15,174 bases of DNA from Gemmatimonadota bacterium (lineage in GTDB: Bacteria > Gemmatimonadota > Gemmatimonadetes > Gemmatimonadales > GWC2-71-9): assembly GCA_029884275.1 (NCBI GenBank), contig JAOUIC010000007.1, positions 1 through 15,174 on the forward strand, written 5' to 3'. Numbering within the stretch: position 1 is the stretch's first letter; each line of letters starts with the position of its first letter. Below are positions 6,539 to 12,952 of the stretch, piece by piece. The position numbers and the translations under genes are program-made. Under the pieces are notes generated by a model, which had not been told where the DNA came from, made no database searches, and saw nothing but the letters and a program-made list of their open reading frames with translations.

Positions 6539-8572
6539 TCAGTTCGCGTAGGCCGAAGCGACCGCTTCGGCTTCATTCGTTGTGTCGACCGCATTGGACC
6601 GGGCCAGCCGGATCCAGGCCGCGGCGGAAGAGAGCACCACGGCCAGCACCACGGTGACGAAGATCGCGGCCACCGCGGTGTTGAGCCGGTCATTGAAGAT
6701 CAGGCGGGCTCCGGTCGCCGGGTCCACCGCTCCGCTCGCGACGTCGGCGGCCACCGCGGCGGCATCGGCCAGGAACCCGACCCGGCGCTCGGGGGAGAAG
6801 ATCTTGTAGTAGCTCGCCGACAGCGTGACGATCAGGAGCCAGGCCAGCGGCGCCAGGGTGAGCCAGGCATAGCGGCGTTTGCCCGCCTTGAGGATCAGCG
6901 TGGTCCCCACGCAGAGCGCCACTGCGGCGAGCAGCTGGTTGCTGATCCCGAACAGCGGCCAGAGCGAGTTGATCCCGCCCAGCGGATCGAGCACGCCCTG
7001 GACCAGGAAGTATCCCCAGCCGAGCACCACCAGCAGGGAACTGAGGATCACGCTCGGGTACCACGAGGTGCGTCCCATGGGCGCCCAGAGATGGCCGGCC
7101 AGTTCCTGCATCATGAAGCGCCCTACGCGGGTGCCGGCGTCGATGGTCGTGAGGATGAACAGCGCCTCGAACATGATGGCGAAGTGGTACCAGAGCGCCA
7201 GCAGATGCCCGCCGAACGCTCCGCTGAACAGCGTCGCCATGCCGACCGCCAGCGACGGCGCGCCGCCGGTGCGGCCGAGCAGGGTGGACTCGCCCACACC
7301 GCGGGCCAGCGCACTCATCTGCTCCGGGGTCACGGTGAAGCCCCAGCCCCGGATCGTCTCGGCGGCCGCGACGGCATCGCCCCCGAGGCGGCCCAGCGGC
7401 ACATTGATCGCGAAGTAGACGCCCGGGTCGAGCACTGCCGCGGCGCACATCGCCATGATGGCCACGAATGACTCGGTCAGCATGCCACCATATCCCACCA
7501 GCCGGGCGTCCCGCTCCTGCCGCAGCATCTTCGGCGTGGTGCCCGAAGCGACCAGGGCGTGGAACCCGCTGATGGCGCCGCAGGCGATGGTGATGAAGGC
7601 GAAGGGGAAGAGCTTGCCGGCGAAGATCGGCCCGGTGCCGTCGACGAACGGGGTGACGGCCGGCAGCTTGAGCTCGGGCATCGCGATCACGATGGTGATC
7701 GCGAGCAGCGCAATGGTGCCGATCTTCATGAACGTGGACAGATAGTCGCGCGGCGCGAGCAGCATCCACACCGGGAGCACGCTCGCCACGAAGCCGTACC
7801 CGCCGAGCGCCAGCGCGAGGCTCACCGGCGACCAGGTGAACAGCGGGGCCAGGGTCGGCGAGGCCGCCACCTGCTGACCGCCGATCAGCGCCAGGAACAG
7901 CAGGGCGAGGCCGAGGATGGTCGCCTCTCCATTGTGGCCGGGACGCCAGTGCCTCATCCAGAAGCCCATGACCACCGCGATCGGGATGGTACAGGCGATG
8001 GTGAAGAGGCCCCAGGGACTGTCCCTCAGCGCATTCACCACCACCAGGGCGAGCACCGCGAGCAGGATGATCATGATGGCGAAGATCGCGATCATCGCCG
8101 ACACGCCGGCGAACGGCCCGATTTCGTCCCGCGCCATCTGACCCAGCGACTTCCCGTCGCGCCGCATGGACCCGATCATGATGATCAGGTCCTGTACCGC
8201 CCCCGCCAGCACCACCCCGGCGACGATCCAGATCGTCCCGGGGAGGTAGCCGAACTGGGCGGCGAGCACCGGCCCGATGAGCGGCCCCGCGCCGGAAATC
8301 GCGGCGAAGTGATGGCCGAACAGCACCCAGCGCGTTGTCGGCACGAAGTCACGGCCGTTGTTCAGCCGCTCGGCCGGCGTGGCCCGCTGGTTGGTGAGGG
8401 CGAAGACCTTCTCGGTGACGATCCGGCTGTAGAACCGGTAGCCGATCAGGTAGGTGCAGATCGCCGCGATGACCAGCCAGGCCGCGCTGACCGTCTCGCC
8501 CCGCGCGAGGGCCAGCCGGCCCCAGCCGGCGGCGCCGGCGAGCGCGACGAGGATCCAGGGCAGCAATCGCAT
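6539..8572 (-). CDS. cstA: Carbon starvation protein CstA / pyruvate-type transporter
   Basis: This 677-residue polytopic inner-membrane protein belongs to the CstA family, which includes E. coli CstA (peptide/pyruvate uptake on carbon starvation) and BtsT (pyruvate:H+ symport). Visible family stretches are TYLIGYRFYSRIV, the conserved RLNNGRDFVPTTRWVLFGHHFAAISGAGPLIGPVLAAQFGYLPG, a Gly-rich AVQDLIIMIGSMRRDGKSLGQ, and ATTIDAGTR-like LTTIDAGTRVGRFMMQE. The length is slightly below that of the E. coli proteins (about 700-716). Numerous hydrophobic segments are present throughout. The ATG at 8572 begins the first membrane segment and follows a -10-like CATACT with six bases between. DUF502 lies downstream on the same strand; the small YbdD/YjiX partner often found beside cstA is absent here. 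The carried substrate is inferred from family. Confidence 0.95.
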   Translation of the reverse strand: MRLLPWILVALAGAAGWGRLALARGETVSAAWLVIAAICTYLIGYRFYSRIVTEKVFALTNQRATPAERLNNGRDFVPTTRWVLFGHHFAAISGAGPLIGPVLAAQFGYLPGTIWIVAGVVLAGAVQDLIIMIGSMRRDGKSLGQMARDEIGPFAGVSAMIAIFAIMIILLAVLALVVVNALRDSPWGLFTIACTIPIAVVMGFWMRHWRPGHNGEATILGLALLFLALIGGQQVAASPTLAPLFTWSPVSLALALGGYGFVASVLPVWMLLAPRDYLSTFMKIGTIALLAITIVIAMPELKLPAVTPFVDGTGPIFAGKLFPFAFITIACGAISGFHALVASGTTPKMLRQERDARLVGYGGMLTESFVAIMAMCAAAVLDPGVYFAINVPLGRLGGDAVAAAETIRGWGFTVTPEQMSALARGVGESTLLGRTGGAPSLAVGMATLFSGAFGGHLLALWYHFAIMFEALFILTTIDAGTRVGRFMMQELAGHLWAPMGRTSWYPSVILSSLLVVLGWGYFLVQGVLDPLGGINSLWPLFGISNQLLAAVALCVGTTLILKAGKRRYAWLTLAPLAWLLIVTLSASYYKIFSPERRVGFLADAAAVAADVASGAVDPATGARLIFNDRLNTAVAAIFVTVVLAVVLSSAAAWIRLARSNAVDTTNEAEAVASAYAN

Positions 8573-8584
8573 CGGCCTAGTATG
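8573..8584 (-). promoter_or_regulatory. Candidate cstA promoter -10 region (leaderless layout)
   Basis: On the - strand, CATACT (8579-8584) is followed by AGGCCG and then ATG at 8572-8570. Four of six bases match TATAAT. The 6-base gap to the start codon predicts a transcript with no or almost no leader, and no Shine-Dalgarno sequence is present. No convincing -35 box is seen. Confidence 0.35.
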
Positions 8585-8609
8585 CGCCCGTCAGGGTGGG
8601 TATCGGTAG

Positions 8610-8655
8610 GGGCGGGTCTTCCGCCTTCAGCGGGCGGCCCGTAGCTTAGCCGCCC
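8610..8655 (+). promoter_or_regulatory. Candidate SDR promoter with flanking dyad
   Basis: TAGCTT at 8642-8647 lies eight bases before the ATG at 8656 and resembles a -10 box in a near-leaderless layout. It sits in the middle of a perfect 6-bp inverted repeat, GGGCGG at 8632-8637 and CCGCCC at 8650-8655. Further GGCGG (8611-8615) and CCGCC (8621-8625) segments could pair in alternative ways. This could be an operator over the promoter, but such GC-only dyads also occur by chance in high-GC DNA. Confidence 0.33.
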
Positions 8656-9513
8656 ATGGCACCACGAGGACCTTTCGACACCGGCCCCTGGGAGGCCGAA
8701 CCGGAACATTCGGGGACCACCCTCGAACATCCGGCCCGCATCCAGATTCCTCCCGGCTTCAGCGGGAAGGTGGCCGTCGTGACCGGCGGCGCGACCGGCC
8801 TGGGCCGCTGCATTGCGATGGAGTTCGCGCGGCTCCACTGCCGGGTGGCGTTCTGCTTCCTGGACATGCCCGGCCGGCATGTGGCCGAGCAGGCGCTGCT
8901 CACCGAGACGGCCTGCACCGCGATGGGGGGTGAGGTCTTCGCCGCGCCCTGCGATGTCCGGGATCGGGCCTCGGTGGACCGGTTTCTGGCCGAGGTGATG
9001 GAGCGGTACGGGGCGGTTCACTTCCTGGTGAACAACGCCGGCATCGCCATCGATGGCGCGCTCTGGCGGATGAGCGACGAGGCGTGGAGGGAAGTGCTCG
9101 ACACCAATGTCACCGGGGCGTTCAACTGCCTCCGGGGGGTGGCGCCGATCTTCCGGCGCCAGCACTACGGCAAGGTCGTGAACGTGAGCTCGCACCAGGC
9201 GCTCCGGCCCGGCTTTGGGGTGGCCAACTACGCCGCCAGCAAGGCGGCGCTGGAGGGACTCACCCGCTCGGCGGCAGTCGAACTGGGTCCCGCCAACGTG
9301 AACGTGAATGCCGTGGCTCCCGGGTTCATCCGCACCGAGCGGATGCGGATGCTCCCCCAGGAGGTGACCGACCGGGCGCAGAAGCACAGCGTGCTCGGCC
9401 GCGTGGCCGAACCGGAGGACGTGGCCAACGTGGTGCGGTTCCTCTGCTCGGAGGATTCCCGTCACATCACCGGGCAGGTCATCGTGGTGGACGGGGGGCT
9501 TTCGCTCGATTGA
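8656..9513 (+). CDS. Short-chain dehydrogenase/reductase (FabG-like)
   Basis: This 285-residue cytosolic classical SDR uses NAD(P)H to reduce or oxidise a carbonyl/hydroxyl pair. In order it has the cofactor loop TGGATGLG at 43-50, Asp100-Val, NNAG at 126-129, the catalytic tetrad Asn151, Ser179, Tyr192 and Lys196 (NYAASK), and the C-terminal PGFIRTER and GQVIVVDGG. Its overall likeness to 3-oxoacyl-ACP reductase is good, but the substrate cannot be assigned. An N-terminal extension of about 35 residues (Pro- and acid-rich) precedes the Rossmann fold, which normally begins within the first ten residues. No other start occurs before the fold, so the extension is probably real. It is divergent from cstA across 83 bp. 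Lys/Arg residues that would fix NADP preference are not obvious. Confidence 0.92.
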   Translation: MAPRGPFDTGPWEAEPEHSGTTLEHPARIQIPPGFSGKVAVVTGGATGLGRCIAMEFARLHCRVAFCFLDMPGRHVAEQALLTETACTAMGGEVFAAPCDVRDRASVDRFLAEVMERYGAVHFLVNNAGIAIDGALWRMSDEAWREVLDTNVTGAFNCLRGVAPIFRRQHYGKVVNVSSHQALRPGFGVANYAASKAALEGLTRSAAVELGPANVNVNAVAPGFIRTERMRMLPQEVTDRAQKHSVLGRVAEPEDVANVVRFLCSEDSRHITGQVIVVDGGLSLD

Positions 9514-9520
9514 GCCGGGC

Positions 9521-9560
9521 GTTTCCCGCCGTCGCCGCCCCCATTACGTTTCCCGCCGTG
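9521..9560 (+). repeat. 12-bp direct repeat and -10-like box before the lipoprotein gene
   Basis: GTTTCCCGCCGT occurs at 9521-9532 and again at 9548-9559, 27 bp apart, in the spacer after the SDR stop. The second copy includes part of the possible GTG start at 9558. TACGTT at 9545-9550 resembles a -10 box and lies seven bases before that GTG. The spacer may hold a promoter for the lipoprotein and isocitrate dehydrogenase genes, with the repeat as a possible protein-binding pair. No experiment or comparison supports this. Confidence 0.4.
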
Positions 9561-9569
9561 CCAAACCAC

Positions 9570-10211
9570 ATGCGAACTCCCGCGCTCCTCGCCGTGCTGG
9601 CGGCGTTCGGCTGCGGTGGAGGGGGGGCTGCCAAGTCCGGCCCCGAACCGGAGAAGGAACCGGTCCTTCCGCCGCCCATCCCGCTCGTGACCACGCCGTT
9701 CGCGGGACAGTCGATCGCGGTCACTCCGCTCACCCTGATCGTCGCTGCCGACACCATTCCGAGGATTGCGCCACTCAACGACCGAACCGTGGCCCTGGCA
9801 TGGGCCGATTCGATCATCGGCCAGGCGATCACCTCCCGGGGGCCGGACGTGAAGTGGGTGCTCCCCGCCGAGCTCCGGAAGGTGGCCCGGCGGTCGCCGA
9901 CCGTTGCACCGGACCCCGACAAGATGGGGCAGGCCGCCCTGCGTGAGCAGGATCTGGAAGAAGTCCCCGATCCGTTCCGCAACTACATCCGCAACCTGGT
10001 CGCGCTGATCAACGGCCGGTATGCGCTGGTGCCCGCGGCCCTGAGCTTCACCCCGAGGCCCGACGGCCGGATCCGCGCCGAACTGGCGCTGGCGATCGCC
10101 GACACCCGGAGCAACAAGGTGCCTTGGCAGACGGTGGCATGGGCCGACGGGAGAACCCCGGAGCTCGCGCTCACCGCCGCGCTGGCGACCGTCCTCCCCC
10201 TGGGATTCTGA
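9570..10211 (+). CDS. Putative lipoprotein of unknown function
   Basis: This 213-residue protein starts MRTPALLAVLAAFGC: a short basic start, hydrophobic core and lipobox-like AFGC, so Cys15 is probably lipidated after signal peptidase II cleavage. A Gly/Pro/Glu-rich linker follows to about residue 40. The mature domain (FAGQSIAVTPLTLIVAADTIP, then RAELALAIADTRSNKVPW) alternates strands and helices, a little like the CsgG/LpoB-type periplasmic fold, but this is only an impression and I recognise no family. The ATG at 9570 is one start; GTG at 9558, four codons upstream, sits seven bases behind a -10-like TACGTT and is an equal candidate. The gene ends 6 bp before the isocitrate dehydrogenase start, so the two are probably cotranscribed. 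Confidence 0.75.
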   Translation: MRTPALLAVLAAFGCGGGGAAKSGPEPEKEPVLPPPIPLVTTPFAGQSIAVTPLTLIVAADTIPRIAPLNDRTVALAWADSIIGQAITSRGPDVKWVLPAELRKVARRSPTVAPDPDKMGQAALREQDLEEVPDPFRNYIRNLVALINGRYALVPAALSFTPRPDGRIRAELALAIADTRSNKVPWQTVAWADGRTPELALTAALATVLPLGF

Positions 10212-10217
10212 CCGGGC

Positions 10218-11237
10218 ATGACCTACCACGTCACGCTGATCCCGGGCGACGGCATCGGCCCCGAGATCACCGCCGAGACCGTGAAGGTGCTCGAGGCGAC
10301 GGGGTTGAGCTTCGTCTGGGACGAGCAGCTCGCGGGTGTGGCGGCGGTGGACGCCACTGGCACGCCGCTCCCCGACGCCACGATCGAGAGTATCCGGCAC
10401 CGCAAGGTCGCGCTCAAGGGGCCGCTGACCACGCCGGTCGGCGCCGGCTTCCGGTCGGTCAATGTCCAGCTGCGCAAGGAGTTCGAGCTGTTCGCCAACA
10501 TCCGGCCGGCCCGGACCCTGGTTCCGGGCGGGCGGTTCGAGAACGTGGACATCGTCCTGGTCCGGGAGAACCTCGAGGGGCTGTACGTCGGGGTCGAGCA
10601 CTTCATCGCCATCGGTGGCGATCCCCGCGCGGTTGGTGAGTCGCTGGCCATCGTGACCCGGGCGGGGTGCGAGCGGATCATCAGGTACGCCTTCGAGTAC
10701 GCCCTCCGGCAGGGTCGGAAGAAGGTCACGATCGTCCACAAGGCCAACATCCTCAAGATGGTCAGCGGGCTCTTCCTCGAGGTCGGACGCCGGATCGCCA
10801 AGGAGTACGAGGGGCGCATCGAGGCCGGCGACATGATCGTGGACAACTGCGCCATGCAGCTGGTGCTCCGGCCCGAACAGTTCGACGTCATGGTGACCAC
10901 GAACATGTTCGGTGACATCCTGAGCGACGAGGTCTCCGGCCTGGTCGGCGGACTGGGGCTGGCGCCCGGCGCGAACATCGGCACCCACGCCTCCATCTTC
11001 GAGGCGGTGCATGGCAGCGCGCCCGATATCGCCCGCCAGGGCATTGCCAACCCGTCGGCCCAGATCCTCGCCGCAGCGATGATGCTCGACCACCTCGGCG
11101 AGACCGCCTCCGCGAACCGTATCCGGGCCGCGGTGGAACAGGTGATCGTGGAGGACAAGGTGCGCACCAGGGACCTCGGCGGGAGCGCCACGACCCGGGA
11201 GTTCGGAGATGCCGTCGCCAGGCGGGTGGGCGCCTGA
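10218..11237 (+). CDS. NAD-type isocitrate dehydrogenase (isocitrate/isopropylmalate dehydrogenase family)
   Basis: This 339-residue cytosolic enzyme probably oxidatively decarboxylates isocitrate to 2-oxoglutarate in the TCA cycle. It has PGDGIGPE at the N-terminus, the substrate loop with Ser80 and Asn82 (SVNVQLRK, Arg86), Arg96, Arg116 (VREN), Tyr123, Lys175 (HKAN), and the metal-binding NMFGDILSD (Asp233, Asp237). The phospho-isocitrate-type Ser in SVNxxLRK favours isocitrate over 3-isopropylmalate. HGSAPDIA with Asp270-Ile271 is the pattern of NAD-specific members, not the Lys-Tyr of NADP enzymes. The size fits the short single-domain NAD type (like IDH3 subunits). Homoisocitrate dehydrogenase is a less likely alternative. 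It is near the lipoprotein gene and overlaps the next small gene. Confidence 0.9.
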   Translation: MTYHVTLIPGDGIGPEITAETVKVLEATGLSFVWDEQLAGVAAVDATGTPLPDATIESIRHRKVALKGPLTTPVGAGFRSVNVQLRKEFELFANIRPARTLVPGGRFENVDIVLVRENLEGLYVGVEHFIAIGGDPRAVGESLAIVTRAGCERIIRYAFEYALRQGRKKVTIVHKANILKMVSGLFLEVGRRIAKEYEGRIEAGDMIVDNCAMQLVLRPEQFDVMVTTNMFGDILSDEVSGLVGGLGLAPGANIGTHASIFEAVHGSAPDIARQGIANPSAQILAAAMMLDHLGETASANRIRAAVEQVIVEDKVRTRDLGGSATTREFGDAVARRVGA

Positions 11238-11505
11238 GGTACCCTGTGCGCGCTGCGAGCGGCGCGTGCCGGGGCTGGCGTGGGGGGAGTTGTGCCGCGA
11301 GTGCAGGGCGGAGCGAACCCGCCGCGCGGCCGGTGTTGCCCGGCGCGTCGCGCTGGCCGCGACGACCGCTGTCGGGCTCTACGTGGCGCTGGTGACGCCG
11401 CCGGTGCCGCTGATCCGGGTCTACGGCATCGTCGCGATCCTCGCCACCTACCTGCTGGTCCGCCAGATCGTCCACCGCGTCGCCATGGAGCTGCTGCCGC
11501 GCTGA
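11209..11505 (+). CDS. Small zinc-ribbon membrane protein
   Basis: This 98-residue protein has CARC (Cys13, Cys16) and CREC (Cys29, Cys32), a four-cysteine zinc ribbon. It is followed by a basic stretch and two probable membrane segments (about residues 47-63 and 68-85) with only TPPVP between them. It probably sits in the inner membrane with the ribbon on the cytoplasmic side because of the Arg-rich stretch before the first segment. The ATG at 11209 is inside the 3' end of the isocitrate dehydrogenase gene (29-bp overlap) and has GGGAG at 11197-11201 with a 7-base spacer. No other start lies ahead of the first CxxC, except for rare codons. I do not recognise the family and assign no function. 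Confidence 0.75.
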   Translation: MPSPGGWAPEVPCARCERRVPGLAWGELCRECRAERTRRAAGVARRVALAATTAVGLYVALVTPPVPLIRVYGIVAILATYLLVRQIVHRVAMELLPR

Positions 11506-11518
11506 TCACGGCGATCGG

Positions 11519-11546
11519 GGGCCCGGGCGTCGCCCCCGCCGGGCCC
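11519..11546. terminator. GC-rich hairpin between zinc-ribbon and DUF4139 genes
   Basis: GGGCCCGGGCG (11519-11529) can pair with CGCCGGGCCC (11537-11546) over 10 bp with one bulged G and a 7-base loop. It lies 14 bp after the zinc-ribbon stop, in the 76-bp gap before the next gene. No U-run follows, so it may be a terminator, an attenuating structure, or an mRNA-stabilising stem. Confidence 0.45.
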
Positions 11547-11581
11547 GGTCGAGCCGCCGCCATCTGTCCTGGAGCCTGAAC

Positions 11582-12952
11582 ATGCCATCATCCCGATCCC
11601 GCTACACCGGCGCGCTGGCCCTGCTGCTCGGCGCCGCGCCCGGCGCGTCCGCCCAGGTCGGCCTCACAATGTTCAACGATGGGCGCGTCCTGGTGCGCCG
11701 GACCGTGCCGGCGGACCTCAAGCAGGGCCAGTCGGAGGTCAGCGTCGCGATTGGCCAGGTGGATCCCGCCACCGTGTTCTCGCTCGACAGCTCGGTCACC
11801 ATCCTCGGCAGCCGCTACGAGGGCGGGGTGGACGAAGGCAGCGTGGTGCGTCGCGCAGTCGGCCGGCGGATCACGTTTCTGTCGGGACGCGACACGGTTC
11901 GAGCCGAGCTGGTCGGGGTCGACCCGGAGCGGTACAAGCTCACCGATGGCAGCGTCGTGTTCGGTCGGCCGGGAACCGCGCTCTGGCCGGCCGACCTGGT
12001 CATCACGAACCCGACCCTGTCGCTGAATGTCTCCACCAGCAAGCCGCGCCGGGCGCTCCCGCTCGGCTACTTCACGATGAGTGGCGGCTGGGAGGCGAGC
12101 TATCACCTGCTGATGGGCGCCAAGGGATTGGCCTCGGTGAGCGGGCAGGCGGTACTCCGGGCGGGTCCGCTGAAGGTGAAGGAAGCCAGCGTGCAGCTTC
12201 TGGCGGGGGATCCGGGGCGCGCGATGCCGCAGGCGCCGCCTCAGGCCTATGGCGACATGATGGTCGCCCGGGCGAACATGGCGAAGGAATCGGGTGTCGG
12301 GGAGGCGACGGTCGGGGACGTCCACATCTACTCCCTCCCCGGCCGGGTGACCATCGAGCCCGGCGTCGTCACCACGGTCCAGCTCTTTCCCCCAGCGACG
12401 GCGGGAATCACGAAGACCTACGAGGCGCCCAGCGCGAACCCGTACTACGGCCCCCTGCCGCAGTTCGGGGAGCCGATGGAATCGCCGATCGGCATCACCT
12501 ACACGGTGCGGCGGCCTCGCAAATCGGATTTCGGCGACCGCCCGATGCCGGCCGGCACCGTCAGGCTCTACGAATCCGACAGCGCCGGGCAGGCCCAGCT
12601 CATCGGAGAGGCCTCCGCGGGCCACACCGCGGCAGGCGAGGATCTCCGGGTCTCGGCGGGGGTCGCGTTCGATCTCGGCGCGACGAGGGTGCAGACCACC
12701 TACACCACGGGACGTGACACCACCGGCGGACGGAAACGGACGGTGGCCACGGCCGATTACCGCGTGACCCTGACGAACGCGCGGTCGGAGCCGGTGGCGG
12801 TGGACGTGCTCGAGGAGCGCGGCGGGGAGTGGAGCGTGGTCTCCAGCAGTGTGCCGGCCGAGAAGCTCTCCTCGACCCGGACCCGCTTCCGGGTCACGGT
12901 CCCCGCCGGTGGCGAGGCCATCCTGACGTACCGACTCCGGGTCCTCTGGTGA
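11582..12952 (+). CDS. Exported DUF4139 domain protein
   Basis: This 456-residue protein has a Sec signal peptide (basic MPSSRSRY, then a hydrophobic core; likely cleavage ASA|QVG after residue 24). It then carries an N-terminal strand-rich part (MFNDGRVLVRRTVPADL) and a long strand-rich DUF4139-like domain, beginning around Trp170 (SGGWEASYHLLM) and including LPGRVTIEPGVVTTVQLF and PAGTVRLYES. It ends in a beta-rich VTVPAGGEAILTYRLRV. DUF4139 proteins are secreted or surface proteins of unknown function. The ATG at 11582 is supported by GGAG at 11571-11574 with a 7-base spacer and by the signal peptide. The stop overlaps the next GTG start (GTGA). The domain call comes from sequence recall, so it is good but not checked. 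Confidence 0.85.
   Translation: MPSSRSRYTGALALLLGAAPGASAQVGLTMFNDGRVLVRRTVPADLKQGQSEVSVAIGQVDPATVFSLDSSVTILGSRYEGGVDEGSVVRRAVGRRITFLSGRDTVRAELVGVDPERYKLTDGSVVFGRPGTALWPADLVITNPTLSLNVSTSKPRRALPLGYFTMSGGWEASYHLLMGAKGLASVSGQAVLRAGPLKVKEASVQLLAGDPGRAMPQAPPQAYGDMMVARANMAKESGVGEATVGDVHIYSLPGRVTIEPGVVTTVQLFPPATAGITKTYEAPSANPYYGPLPQFGEPMESPIGITYTVRRPRKSDFGDRPMPAGTVRLYESDSAGQAQLIGEASAGHTAAGEDLRVSAGVAFDLGATRVQTTYTTGRDTTGGRKRTVATADYRVTLTNARSEPVAVDVLEERGGEWSVVSSSVPAEKLSSTRTRFRVTVPAGGEAILTYRLRVLW

Noticed and set aside
6511..6693. N-terminal extension of the DUF502 frame into the cstA gene
   Set aside because: The extra residues are Ser/Pro/Arg/Trp-rich and lie inside cstA in another frame. The conserved family start and a ribosome-binding site point to GTG at 6510.
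6329..8644. Long + strand open frames opposite cstA (6329-7471 and 7559-8644)
   Set aside because: They are shadows of the conserved CstA frame on the - strand; the translations are charged low-complexity sequence.
9462..11093. 543-codon open frame on the - strand
   Set aside because: It is antisense to the SDR end, lipoprotein and isocitrate dehydrogenase genes; it has a biased composition and no recognisable domain.
12829..12948. Upstream extension of the phosphoesterase frame
   Set aside because: It lies inside the DUF4139 coding region, is Arg/Pro-rich, and the fold starts directly after GTG 12949.
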